The position numbers were made by a program, and so were the translations under genes. The notes beneath the pieces are model-generated. The model searched no databases and was not told the origin of the DNA. It saw only the letters and a program-made list of their open reading frames with translations. From contig JADIYA010000009.1 in the NCBI GenBank assembly GCA_016705545.1, positions 130,595 through 194,594 of the forward strand: a DNA stretch of 64,000 bases, in the 5' to 3' direction. Of this stretch, positions 25,180-35,379 are shown piece after piece (position 1 is the stretch's first letter; every line of letters begins with the position of its first letter). This DNA comes from Flavobacteriales bacterium (GTDB lineage: Bacteria; Bacteroidota; Bacteroidia; Flavobacteriales_F; PHOS-HE28).

Positions 25180-26946
25180 ATGAAGCGTTTCGCCGCACTC
25201 TCCACCATCGCCTTCGCCATCGGCCTGCAAGCCCAGGACCTGCCGCATCAGCTCGCGCCGCATGAAGTTCCGCTGATCCCGGCCTACAAAGAGGGCCTCG
25301 CCGCTGGCGCGCGCGGCATCTCCACCCCGCCACCCTTCGCACCGCGCACCATGGCCGAATGGGAGGAAGTGCAAACGCTCGTGATCACATGGACGAGCTT
25401 CCCCGGGATCCTCAAGCAGATCGTGCGCTACGCCAAAGACGAATGCGACGTGCTGATCGTGTGCAGCGATCAGGATGCCGTGATCAGCACCCTGCAGAAC
25501 ACCAGCAACGGCGGCCCCATCACAGACCTCGATAACATCAGCTTCCTCGAAGCGCCCTTTAACAGCATCTGGATGCGCGATTACGGTCCGGAGTGCATCT
25601 ACGCCAACGAGGTGGACTCGCTCTACCTGCTCGATTGGATCTACAATCGCCCGCGCCCACTGGACAATGCGCTGAGCGACGAGATCGCTGCAGCGAAGAA
25701 CATCGGCATCTACAGCACCACCGCTGCGCCATGGGACCTGGTGCATACCGGCGGCAACTTCATGGCCGATGGCTTCGGCACCGCATTCAGCAGCAACCTG
25801 GTGCTCGAGGAGAACGGCCCCAACGGCGACTACAACACCACGGTTCGCGATGCGGCCGGTGTGGACAACGTGATGAACCAGTTCATGGGCATCCAACCAG
25901 GCCGTTACATCAAGATGAGCACATTGCCCTACGACGGCATCCACCACATCGACATGCACATGAAGCTGCTCGATGAGGAGACCCTGCTGATCGGGGAGTT
26001 CCCTACCGGCGTAAGCGATGGCCCGCAGCTCGAGCAGAACATCCAGGCCATCATGGCCAACTACAACTCGGTGTTCGGAACGCCCTACCGCATCGCGCGC
26101 ATCCCCATGCCGCCCAGCACTGGCGGCGCTTATCCACCGAGCGGCAGCTACCGCACCTACGCCAATAACATCTTCATCAATAAAACGGTGATCGTGCCCA
26201 CCTACCGCGAGCAGTACGATACCACCGGTCTGCGGATCCTGCGCGAGAACCTCCCCGGCTACCGCGTGGTGGGCATCGATTGCGACGACAGCGGCAACAA
26301 CATCATCAGCCAGAGCGGCGCCATCCATTGCATCACCAAGACCATCGGTGTGGCCGACCCCTTGTTGATCCGCCACCAGCGCCTCACCGATACCTACGAG
26401 ACCGCCATCCCTTACGATGTGGAGGCCTACATCCGCCACAAGAGCGGCATCAGCGGCGCGGAGCTCTATTGGACCACCGACACCACGGCCGGTTACGCCC
26501 CCGTGGCCATGACCGCTGGCGCGAACAACACCTGGAACGCCTCGATCCCCGCGCATCCCGCTGGCAGCCTCATCTACTATTACATCCACGCCACAGCCAA
26601 CAGCGGCAAGCAGCAGGTGCGCCCCATCACCGCGCCGCACGGCTGGTGGCGCTTCCGCGTGCTCGACATCAACGCGGGCATTGAAGCACAGGGTCCGGTC
26701 CTCACCGAAGTGTACCCCAACCCCACCAGCGACATCCTCGCCATCACCCTAGGCAGCACCAGCAATCAACGCGTGCGCATCAGCCTTCGCGATGCCTTGG
26801 GCCGCGAGGCCATGCTGATCCACGATGCACCCATGCATGCTGATGGCCGTGCCTTCGCCGACCTGCGCTACTTAAGCCCCGGCGCCTACCACCTGGTGGT
26901 AGAGAGCGCGAGCGGACGGCAAAGCGTGAAGGTGGTGAAGCGGTGA
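25180..26946 (+). CDS. T9SS-exported agmatine/peptidylarginine deiminase-family protein (PPAD-like)
   Basis: 588 residues from Met 25180. Order: signal peptide (TIAFAIGLQAQ), PAD_porph/agmatine deiminase catalytic domain, an Ig-like beta domain (about residues 415-500), and a T9SS type A sorting domain (TEVYPNPTSDILAI ... GAYHLVVES ... KVVKR). Catalytic-region motifs: WMRDYGP (Asp), HTGGNFMADG, HHIDMHMKLLD (His-x-Asp) and SGAIHCITKTIG (Cys nucleophile). The domain order equals that of Porphyromonas gingivalis PPAD. Substrate could be agmatine, free arginine or C-terminal peptidyl-arginine. TACCTTGC at 25154-25161 is a likely promoter box. It is a single gene unit. Confidence 0.9.
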   Translation: MKRFAALSTIAFAIGLQAQDLPHQLAPHEVPLIPAYKEGLAAGARGISTPPPFAPRTMAEWEEVQTLVITWTSFPGILKQIVRYAKDECDVLIVCSDQDAVISTLQNTSNGGPITDLDNISFLEAPFNSIWMRDYGPECIYANEVDSLYLLDWIYNRPRPLDNALSDEIAAAKNIGIYSTTAAPWDLVHTGGNFMADGFGTAFSSNLVLEENGPNGDYNTTVRDAAGVDNVMNQFMGIQPGRYIKMSTLPYDGIHHIDMHMKLLDEETLLIGEFPTGVSDGPQLEQNIQAIMANYNSVFGTPYRIARIPMPPSTGGAYPPSGSYRTYANNIFINKTVIVPTYREQYDTTGLRILRENLPGYRVVGIDCDDSGNNIISQSGAIHCITKTIGVADPLLIRHQRLTDTYETAIPYDVEAYIRHKSGISGAELYWTTDTTAGYAPVAMTAGANNTWNASIPAHPAGSLIYYYIHATANSGKQQVRPITAPHGWWRFRVLDINAGIEAQGPVLTEVYPNPTSDILAITLGSTSNQRVRISLRDALGREAMLIHDAPMHADGRAFADLRYLSPGAYHLVVESASGRQSVKVVKR

Positions 26947-26953
26947 CCTGGGA

Positions 26954-27333
26954 TCAGCCTTGGCTGTGCATGGCCACCGCGTTGCCCTCGGTGTCCATGA
27001 AAGGCCGTGTAGCCGATGCTCGGGCGAGATCTGCGTCTTGGGCACCATGACTTTGCCGCCGGCTTTCTCCACGCGACTCAGCGCATCGCTCAGATCAGGA
27101 TTGGCGTTCAGGCAGATCGCCGCACCTGTGGCGCTCGGCGTGTGCTGCCCGCTCTTCACCAACGCGCCCCCACCTTCCCGTTCATGCCATCGCCTGGAAA
27201 GGCCTGCATCTCCATGCCGGGGAAATCCATGGCCTCCATGGTGATTCCGAATACGTCCTCAGAAGTGTTGCGCGCGGTCAAGATCGCTCACGGCGATCTC
27301 GAACCAGTTCAGTGCATTCGTGGTATTGTCCAT
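26954..27333 (-). pseudogene. VOC/glyoxalase-family protein, frameshifted
   Basis: Conserved VOC segments lie in order on the minus strand but in different frames: start MDNTTNALNWFEIAVSDLDR (ATG at 27333), then EDVFGITMEAMDFPGMEM, GALVKSGQHTPSATG, DALSRVEKAGGKVMVPKT, and FMDTEGNAVAMHSQG with stop at 26954. At least three single-base indels are needed to join them (near 27260, 27175 and 27010). The intact product would be a ~125-residue single VOC domain, common in Bacteroidota, usually of unknown substrate. Because codons on both sides of each break are well conserved, sequencing or assembly error is more likely than decay. Confidence 0.75.
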
Positions 27334-27574
27334 CTGTTCCGCGACGCCGGTTTTGTTGGCGATAAGCTGATGCGCAACCTATGTGGCAGAAGCAATCGCT
27401 CGTGCCGGCGAGTGATGGAGGTTCGTGGATTGATGGCAAGGTCATCACCGATAGGTGACATATGGCATAATCTGCGCACCGCAGTACTCGAGGATCTCCA
27501 CCACGCTCCTTGGAGCCAACGCTTCTGCATGGCTCATTTGGCACAGGCCGAACACGGATCCCCATGAAACGAGA
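27334..27574. other. Stretch with no convincing gene
   Basis: Only short overlapping frames are open, and none shows a recognisable domain. A minus-strand piece around 27440-27560 (MSHAEALAPRSVVEI...) may be part of another indel-broken gene, but I could not rebuild it. Confidence 0.4.
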
Positions 27575-27598
27575 AGCCCCCGCTTGCGGCGGAGGGCT
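27575..27598 (-). terminator. Terminator of the cold-shock gene
   Basis: On the minus strand AGCCC(T)CCGC - CGCAA - GCGGGGGCT forms a 9-base-pair stem with one bulged T, followed by a moderately T-rich CTTCTCGTTTC. It lies 19 bases after the csp stop. Confidence 0.7.
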
Positions 27599-27616
27599 CG
27601 GTGCTTCGTTATGCGG

Positions 27617-27803
27617 TTAGCCGCGCTTCACTTGCACAGCGTTGGGGCCTTTGGGCTCTGCTCCACTTCGAAGGTGACCTTGTCGCCTTCGTGGACTGAC
27701 TGAGTGTGCCGGTCTTGTGCTGAAGACTCCTTGCCGCCTTCATCGGGGTGATGAACCCGAAACCTTTCTCCGTATTGAAGAACTTCACTGTACCACTTGC
27801 CAT
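27617..27803 (-). pseudogene. Cold-shock protein (CspA family), frameshifted
   Basis: Starts MASGTVKFFNTEKGFGFITP (RNP1 motif KGFGFI) at 27803. After about 60 bases the frame is lost, but the remaining family sequence is readable in the other frames: HKTG..., VHEGDKVTFEVEQSPKGPNAVQVKRG, with stop at 27617. At least three indels (near 27742, 27715 and 27660) are required. The intact ~62-residue protein would be a single-stranded nucleic-acid chaperone. A candidate promoter box (TACCTTGC, 27868-27875 minus) implies a leader of about 55-60 bases, longer than for other genes here and in keeping with cold-shock mRNA leaders. Confidence 0.85.
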
Positions 27804-27978
27804 TGGACTTGGGAATCGTACGGCGGTTGAATGCCGCGTGTTGACCTTGGTAAAAGCACCAAGGGGCGCAAGGTAGGCTTTCGGCCCGTGAAATGGATCG
27901 GACGTCTGCAATCCGCAGCTAGGTGAAGATGCAGCGGTGGATGCCCTGTTCCTGTCAGAGCGGCAGATGCAACGTGGA

Positions 27979-28009
27979 TTTGGCCGTTTCATGGCCCCTG
28001 CTACATTTG
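27979..28009 (+). promoter_or_regulatory. Promoter of the DUF3276 gene (TTTG-N19-TACATTTG)
   Basis: TTTG at 27979-27982, then exactly 19 bases, then TACATTTG at 28002-28009. This matches the Bacteroidota sigma-70 consensus of -33 TTTG and -7 TANNTTTG. The start codon follows 24 bases later. It is the best promoter in the window. Confidence 0.75.
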
Positions 28010-28032
28010 GATTCGCCATCCCCTGCCCAGCC

Positions 28033-28433
28033 ATGCGCGACGATCGTGAGGATGTTTACTCCAAGGCCGTGAGGGCCGGGAAGCGGACCTACTTCTTCGA
28101 TGTGAAGAGCACACGCGCGGCCGTGACCCTCTTCCTCACCATCCGAGAGCAAAGCACACGCACGAGGACGGCACTGCGCACTACGACAAGCACAAGATCT
28201 TCCTCTACAAAGAGGACTTTCCGAGAAATTCATCGACGGCCTTCAGGACGCGGTGGACGGATTGAGCGGTTGCGCGCCACCGGCGATTATGGCAACGGCG
28301 CTGAGCACGCACAGCGCGAGCGACGCCGATGCGCCTCCCTTCACCGACGTGAACTTCCGAGGACCTCGACCGGAAGGATATCTGGAGCAAGCCTTACGCT
28401 TTCAGGGCACCCGCGATATCGGGCCTGAAGTAG
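28033..28433 (+). pseudogene. DUF3276 PUR-alpha-like nucleic-acid-binding protein, frameshifted
   Basis: MRDDREDVYSKAVRAGKRTY then FFDVKSTR is the conserved start of DUF3276 (PUR-alpha-like single-stranded DNA/RNA binding). The family sequence continues as LFLTI, HEDGTAHYDKHKIFLYKEDF and EKFIDGLQDAVDGLS, then an Ala/Asp-rich linker and DVNF / EDLDRKDIWSKPYAF, with a stop at 28431-28433. These segments lie in different frames and need about five indels between 28110 and 28360. Normal length is ~130 residues. It has a strong promoter 24 bases upstream. Its end overlaps the opposing MazG-like gene by about 40 bases. Confidence 0.78.
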
Positions 28434-28810
28434 CCGGGCCTTCAACACCTTGCCATCTTCACGGTATATCGGCTGCCATCGGCCCCGAGCTTGCTCATGT
28501 TGCTGCGTTGGATCTCGCGGAACACCTCGTCGATCTTGTGCTCGAGGCCCGTGCTTCAGCAAGGTGCCGCAGAGGATGTAGAGGATGTCGCCCAGCGCGT
28601 CAGCCACCTCGACAAGATCTCCGCGCAACGCAGCGTCGAGGTACTCCTCGTTCTCTTCGCGGATCAGCTTGTAACGGAGCAGGGCATCGCGGTCGCCGAT
28701 GCCCGCCATGGGGGCATCGGCGTTGGCGATGCCGAAGGCCTCGTGGAAGGCGCGCACATGCGCGGTGGCCTCAGCGAGAGAACAGGAGCCTGGGTGGTGG
28801 TTGGATCCAT
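28394..28810 (-). pseudogene. MazG-like nucleotide pyrophosphohydrolase, frameshifted
   Basis: From ATG 28810 (MDPTTTQAP) the protein reads AEATAHVRAFHEAFG, LLRYKLIREENEEYLDA and VEVADALGDILYILCGTLL. These contain the EExxE...ExxD metal-binding helices of the MazG/all-alpha NTP-PPase superfamily. After KHG the frame breaks (near 28555), and DEVFREIQRSNMSKLG and PIYREDGKVLKG are found in other frames, ending GALKA with stop at 28394. Expected role: hydrolysis of non-canonical or damaged (d)NTPs. Three to five indels are needed. Confidence 0.78.
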
Positions 28811-28970
28811 GCGGCCGAAGGTATCGGGCGGCCATCGCACCGGTGCGCGGTGCCCGAGGATGGGCGACGCATGGCTCAGGAACGGTTAACACTCTTTAAC
28901 GGCGGGCCATCAGGGCCTGCCCCCGCATATGGGGGCACCCCGGCACCTTTGCCTTCATTCAACCCTCCGC

Positions 28971-30002
<1,032 letters not shown>

Positions 30003-30084
30003 CGAAGGAGCAGCGGGCAGGGGCAGAGGCAAAGGATTGCGTGCGACTGCTGCCTGACCGCTGCCGATTGGCCATTGCCCGCAG

Positions 30085-30950
30085 ATGAACACCGCCCAGC
30101 TACCAAGGAACTCCTGAAGAAGGTGCGGCTCATGGAGCTCAAGACCCGCGGCCTCAGCGATCACATCTTCAGCGGTGAGTACCACAGCGCCTTCAAAGGG
30201 CGCGGCATGGCCTTCAGCGAGGTGCGTGAATACAGCCCCGGCGATGAGGTACGCACCATCGACTGGAACGTGACGGCCCGCTTCGGGCACCCTTTTGTGA
30301 AGGTGTTCGAAGAGGAGCGCGAACTCACCGTGATGCTGCTGGCCGACCTCAGCGGTTCCGGCGATTTCGGGAGCACGCACCAGCACAAGCGGGAGCTGGT
30401 CACGGAGGTCTGCGCCACCATCGCCTTCAGCGCCATCAAGAACAACGACAAGGTGGGCCTGATCCTCTTCACGGATACGGTGGAGAAATTCATTCCGCCG
30501 AAGAAGGGCCGCGCACATCCTGCGCATCATCCGTGATCGACTCGAATTCACGCCCAAGGCAGCGGCACCGACATCGCCGGGGCCTTGCGCTACCTCAACA
30601 GCGTGATCAAGAAGCGCAGCATCGCCTTCCTCGTCAGCGACCTGCTGGCCAGCGGCTATGAGGACGCACTGAAGATCGCCAACCGACGGCACGACCTCGT
30701 GGTGCTGCACCGCCGATCCTCGCGAGGCCGAGCTGCCGGATATCGGACTGGTCGCATGGCCGATCCCCGGAGACAGGCGAACACGCTATGGATCGATACC
30801 GGCAGCAGCCGCGTGCGCAACGCGTACCGTGCCGCTGGCCTCAAGCACGCGCAGCCGCACCCGCGAGACCGCGCGCCGCGGGGCATGGACCATGCGGCAT
30901 CGGCACCGACACCGGCTACGTGCCCCGATGCAGTTGTTGAAGCAGCGTGA
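30085..30950 (+). pseudogene. DUF58 protein, frameshifted (Bat operon)
   Basis: MNTAQL at 30085 followed, in another frame, by KELLKKVRLMELKTRGLSDH and then the DUF58 signature YSPGDEVRTIDWNVTARFG. A VWA-like core with VMLLADLSGSGDFG follows, then ILRIIRD, DIAGALRYLNSVIKKRSIAF and LVSDLLASGYEDALKIA. The end reads LLKQR with stop at 30948-30950. At least five indels (near 30105, 30515, 30560, 30710 and 30755, plus more toward the end) disrupt it. The intact protein of ~288 residues is the usual MoxR partner. Confidence 0.87.
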
Positions 30951-30959
30951 AGGCGGACG

Positions 30960-31890
30960 ATGAGCATGGCCTCGACTAGCAGCGATGATGGCGCAAGGCT
31001 GATGCAGGCGCAGGAACCGCACCCGTATCCGCCGGACTTGATCATCAGGATCCGCATCGGAGAGCATGGCTGGACATCAGGCCCTGAGCACCAGGCCGAT
31101 GGTCCAGCGGTGAAGTGGCCAGCCATCGGCGATACGATCACCCGGCCATATCGAGGTCATCGGGATCAGCGAGGCGGACACTATGGATATGGCCGGCGCA
31201 GGCGGGCCTACGGGCAAAAGGGTCAGTGCCGCTTCACCATCACGTCCTTCGACACGGGCTATTGGGCCATCCCGCCCTTCAAGCTCGAACGTGGGCGAAC
31301 GAGCCGTGGAGACCGAGCCCCTCTGCGCGTCGATGGCTTCGCGGTGGAGGACACGGCCGTGCCTGCCGACATCAAGCCCATCCAGCGCCTTCCTTCAGCC
31401 TGCTGACCTGGGCCCGGCAGCAATGGAAGTGGATCGCCGGTGCTGGGCCGCCACCTTATTGCTTGCGGGCCGCCGTCCTGTTGCCGATCCGCCGCATGCG
31501 CAAGGCGCAGGAGCCCGTGAAGGAAGCACCCATGGCCTTGCACCAGCGCGTGCTCGCTGCGCTCGATGCACTGGAGCAGGAGCGCTCTGGCAGCAAGGAC
31601 AGCACAAGGCCTATCAATCGCGGCTCACCGACCTGCTGCGGGGCTACATCGAGGCGCGTTACCAGGTGCCGGCGCTGGAGCGCACCACCGATGAACTGAT
31701 GCACGAGCTGCGCGTGAGGCCCCTGGAGAAACGAGCCCAAGTGCTGCTCGGCAACATGCTTCACAATGCGGACATGGTCAAGTTTGCCAAAGCGCTGCCC
31801 AGCCCGCAAGAGAACGAGCAGCTCATGGCCTCCGCGCGTCGCTTCGTGATGGCAACCGCAGAAACCGATCCCGCGCATGCGAAGGCCTGA
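30960..31890 (+). pseudogene. BatD-like exported protein with C-terminal TM region, frameshifted
   Basis: The 3' part is readable: FSLLTWARQQWKWIAGAG, a membrane helix with RRMRKAQEP after it, then RVLAALDALEQER and LWQQGQHKAYQSRLTDLLRGY, and finally MHELRVRPLEKRAQVLLGNM to AETDPAHAKA. This matches the cytoplasmic tail of BatD/DUF4381-like proteins found between DUF58 and batA in Bacteroidota. The 5' part (VKWPAIGDTI, HIEVIGISEADTMDMAG, ITSFDTGYWAIPPFKLE, FAVEDTAVPADIKPI) is spread over all three frames. The start is uncertain, since no intact signal peptide is visible. At least six indels are needed. Confidence 0.65.
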
Positions 31891-32954
31891 AGCCGATATC
31901 GCCTACTGGATCTGGTGCACGGCAGCCGCGCTTGCCGTGGGCGCCTGCGCCTGGTTCGCCGTCAGCCGCTTCACCCTGGCGCATCCGGAATTGCTCTGGC
32001 TTGGTGCCTTGCTGCCGCTGGCCGCTGCGCTGCAAGCCTGGCGCGAGCGCAGAAGCGCGGGACTCACTCGGCTCAGCACGCTCAGCGCGCATCTTGGCAA
32101 GCGCGGCAGCTGGAAGGCCCGCGGGAAAGCGATGCCGCTGGCCCTCGGCATCGCCGGAACGGGAATGCTCATCATCGCGCTGGCCCGACCGCAAAGCCAC
32201 GACACCCGGGAGGATGCACCAGGAAGGCATCGACATCGTGATTGCGATGGACATCTCCGGCAGCATGCTCGCCAAGGACCTGAAGCCCGATCGCCTCGAG
32301 GCGGCCAAGCGCACGGGCATCCGCTTCATCGATGCGCGGCCCAACGACCGCATCGGCTTGGTGGTGTACGAAGGCGAGGCCTTCACCCAATGCCCCCTCA
32401 CCACCGACCACGCCACCCTGAAGCAGCTCATGGCCGATGCACGCTCCGGCCTGATCGAAGGCGGCACCGCGGTGGGCATGGGCCTGGCCACCGCCGTGAA
32501 CCGCATGCGCGAGAGCGAGGCCGAGCAAGGTGGTGGTGCTGCTCACCGATGGCGTGAACAACACCGGGTCGGTGCAGCCGATCGACGCAGCGCACATCGC
32601 CGAGGCGCTAGGCGTGCGCGTCTATACCATCGGCGTGGGCACCCGCGGCAAGGCCCTCTCGCCCGTGGCGCGCTATCCCAATGGTCAATACAAATTCGAA
32701 TACGTCGATGTGGACCTTGACGAGCCCACGATGCAGGAGATCGCCAAGCACACCGGGGGCAAGTACTTCCGGGCCACGGATGAGAAGCGGCTGCGCGAGA
32801 TCACGAGGAGATCGATCAGCTCGAGCGGACCCGCATCGAAGTGGAGCAATTCACCAGCCGGAAAGAGGAATTCCACCCGTTCGCACTGCTCGGGGCGAGC
32901 CTGCTCTTCGCCGGATTCCTGATTGACCGCAGCGTGCTGCGCGGCATCGCATGA
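31877..32954 (+). pseudogene. batA: BatA-like VWA membrane protein, frameshifted
   Basis: Two N-terminal hydrophobic segments (WIWCTAAALAVGACAWFAV, LLWLGALLPLAAALQ), then a VWA domain with the MIDAS motif DISGSM. GTAVGMGLATAVNRM and VVVLLTDGVNNTGS follow, and a last transmembrane helix (ALLGASLLFAGFLI) ends at stop 32954. Indels near 32215, 32525 and 32810 interrupt the frame. BatA is part of the Bacteroides aerotolerance operon, a membrane complex whose biochemical role is still unclear. The start ATG overlaps the preceding gene end. Confidence 0.88.
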
Positions 32955-34095
32955 GCGCCCGCATCACATACCACTGGGGCATCATGGCCTGGGCCGCCAT
33001 CGGCTTCGAGCTGCTGCTCACCTTGGCCGCTGCCGGTGCGTGGTGGTTCATCGCCCAGTGGGTGCCTTCCTTCCACATGGCCCGGCCGGACATGCTGCCC
33101 GCGCTGCTGGCTGGACCTGTGGCGCTGCTCATCTTCATCGCCAACACCGCCTGGCGCGACCGTGCGCTGCGCCGCTTCGCCCAGAGCGGCACCCTTGCCC
33201 GCATGATGCCCGGCGTGAGCGCCGCTCGAAACCTAGGTCGGTACCTGTTGTTGCGCACGGGCATCGGCCTCGCTGGCATCGCGCTGCTTGCCCCGCAGCT
33301 CGGCTCCCGCCCCGAAACCGTCAAGGGCAAGGGCATCGACCTGATGCTCTGCGTGGACGTGAGCAATAGCATGGAATGCGAGGACCTCCGTCCTAGCCGC
33401 ATGATGGCCACGCGGCGCGCCATGCTCCAGCTCATCGATCGCTTGAAGGGAGACCGCCTCGGCATCGTGGTCTTCGCTGGCGATGCTTGCGTGCAATTGC
33501 CGCTCACCACCGACCGTAGCGCAGCCAAGCTCTTCATCCGCACCATCGGCACGCACTCCGTTGCCAACCAGGGCACGGCCATCGGCGCCGCCATCGACTT
33601 GGCGCTGCAGGCGTTCAGGAAGAGAGTCCGGCCGGCAAGGCCATCATCGTGATCAGCGATGGCGAGAACCACGAGGACGATGCGCCGCTGGCCGCTGAGC
33701 AAGCAGCTGCAGCCGGGATCGTCGTTCATGCCATCGGCATCGGCACCCCGCAAGGCGCACCCATCCCCGTGAAGAAAGGCGGCCAGAACCTCGGCTTCCG
33801 AAAGGACCGCAACGGCAGCACCGTGGTGACGCGGCTGAACGAGCCACTGCTCAGGCGCATCGCCTCTGCGGGCAATGGCACCTATGTGCGCTCCTCCAAC
33901 AGCAACATGGGAATCGTGGAACTCGTGGAGCAACTCAAGCAGATGGAACAGGCCGAGGTGGGAAGCATGCGCTACACCGCCTACGACGATCAGTACCAAT
34001 GGCCCTTGGGTGCGGCGCTGGCCTGCTTCGCCCTGTACCTGCTCGTTGGAGAACGGAGAAACCCGCGCGCGGTGTGGCGCGCATCCTTGCCATGA
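32951..34095 (+). pseudogene. batB: BatB-like VWA membrane protein, one frameshift
   Basis: Starts in the batA stop (ATGA). It has N-terminal membrane helices and a VWA domain with MIDAS motif DVSNSMECEDL, FAGDACVQLPLTTD, GTAIGAAIDLAL and IIVISDGENHEDD. A C-terminal helix (ALACFALYLLVGE) completes it. A single missing base near 33620 shifts the frame between QAFRKR and ESPAGKA; everything else is continuous for ~380 residues. Paired BatA and BatB VWA proteins are typical of the aerotolerance operon. Confidence 0.9.
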
Positions 34096-34894
34096 AACGC
34101 ATCCTCCCTCCTGCCCTGCTCCTGTTCGCCGCCTGCTCCACGCCGGAGGAGCGCATGGCCGAGCGCGCGCTCCGGCTCGGCGCCTCCGCATACGACGCCG
34201 GTGAATTCCTGCTCGCGGACAGCCTCTTCACCAGTGCGCCCTTCGATGCGCGCGCGCTCTTCAATAGCGGCAACAGCGCCTTCCGTATGGCCCGATGGGG
34301 AGATGCCATTGAGCGCTACCGAGCTGCACAGCACCTCGACAGCGCTGCCGAGCACCACGCCAGCGTCCTCTACAACCTCGGCGCTGCGCACCTGGCCGAT
34401 GCCCGCGACGCCGACTCCACCATCGTGCGCCTGAACCGCGACCTGGGCGCATTGCGGATCGAGGGCAGCGATATCGCGCAGGATGTGAGCACCTTCGTGC
34501 TCCGCGACAGCCTGCGCCGCGACCTCATGAAGCTCGAGCGCTCCATCGACTCTTCCTACGCCGCCGCCGTAAGCTGGAACAAGGCCGCGTTGCGCCTCGC
34601 CCCTGCGGACGACGATGCCCGCCGGAACCTGGTGCTGGCGCAGCGTGCATTCGATGCCCGCAGGCGTGCCCGCGAAGCGCAGGACCAGCGCAACAAGGAC
34701 AAGGATGCGAACAAGGAACTGGGAGTGCGCGCGCTGGCGATCATGCAGCAGCCGACTCGCTCGTGGAGCAATACCGATTCAACAAGGCCTTGGAGCTCAT
34801 GCAGCAGGGCCTTCGCGAGGACCCCAGCCTGAAGCAGAAGGAAGAATACATGAAGAAGCTGGAGACCGTGACCAACGCCGCGAAAGCCTCATGA
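34092..34894 (+). pseudogene. TPR lipoprotein of the Bat operon (BatC-like, first copy), one frameshift
   Basis: Lipoprotein signal (PPALLLFAACS). Tetratricopeptide-like helices follow (ALFNSGNSAFRMARWGDAIERY, NKAALRLAPADDDARRNL), then a charged linker NKDKDANKEL. An indel near 34745 separates this from DSLVEQYRFNKALELMQQGL and MKKLETVTNAAKAS, which end at 34894. It overlaps batB by 4 bases and the next gene by 4 bases. It corresponds in position and TPR content to BatC, but the Gln-rich tail and EKDW end of BatC are on the next gene. Confidence 0.8.
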
Positions 34895-35379
34895 GCATCC
34901 GGAACCACATCGCCACTGCTGGGCTCGTCCTTTGCGCTCTTGCCGCCAAGGCACAGTCAGACACCATGGGCGCGCGATCCGCCGATGCCTACTTCAATCG
35001 CGCATCGCGCCAATATGTAAAAGAAGACAAGAGCAGCGCCATGCGCGTGCTCGATGAAGGCTTGCGCGCGCACCCCGGCGATGCGAAGCTGCTGAAGCTC
35101 GCTGAACAGCTCCTGAAAGAAGAGCAGCAGCAGAATCAAGCCCAGCAGCAGCAACAACAGAAGCAGGAACAGCAACAAGAACAGGGGCAGGAGCAACAGC
35201 AGGCCAAGGAGCAAGATCAGCAGCAGGACCAGGAACGGGAACAGAATAGCGGCGGCATGGATAAGCGCGATGCGGAACGGATGCTCGACGAACTGAACAG
35301 GGGAAGAGCAGGATGTGCAGGAGCGCGTGCGGGCGCGCAGCATGCCGGCCGCAAGGCGCGAATCGAAAAGGACTGGTGA
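34891..35379 (+). CDS. batC: BatC-like TPR protein with Gln-rich tail (compensated frameshift)
   Basis: Signal peptide (IATAGLVLCALAAKAQ), one or two TPR-like helices (DAYFNRASRQYVKEDKSSAM), then about 40 residues of almost pure Gln/Glu/Lys. It ends ...RIEKDW, the end typical of Bacteroidota BatC. Between about 35298 and 35360 the frame is shifted: EEQDVQERVRARSMPAARR is readable in another frame, and the original frame is regained for RIEKDW. That implies two compensating indels. It lies between the first BatC-like gene and batD with 4- and 1-base overlaps. Gln-rich low complexity suggests a disordered periplasmic segment. Confidence 0.75.
   Translation: MSIRNHIATAGLVLCALAAKAQSDTMGARSADAYFNRASRQYVKEDKSSAMRVLDEGLRAHPGDAKLLKLAEQLLKEEQQQNQAQQQQQQKQEQQQEQGQEQQQAKEQDQQQDQEREQNSGGMDKRDAERMLDELNRGRAGCAGARAGAQHAGRKARIEKDW

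Noticed and set aside
25168..26640. 490-codon minus-strand open frame opposite the deiminase
   Set aside because: No motif and His/Val/Asp-rich composition; the sense protein has catalytic residues and a sorting domain.
27309..27565. Minus-strand open frames that could be a small gene between the VOC and csp genes
   Set aside because: Three overlapping frames of similar length, no signal, domain or promoter; a broken gene is possible but cannot be rebuilt.
35110..35240. CAG-rich tract as a possible unstable trinucleotide or regulatory repeat
   Set aside because: It is mixed CAG/CAA/GAA codons for the Gln/Glu-rich tail common in BatC proteins, not a pure simple repeat.
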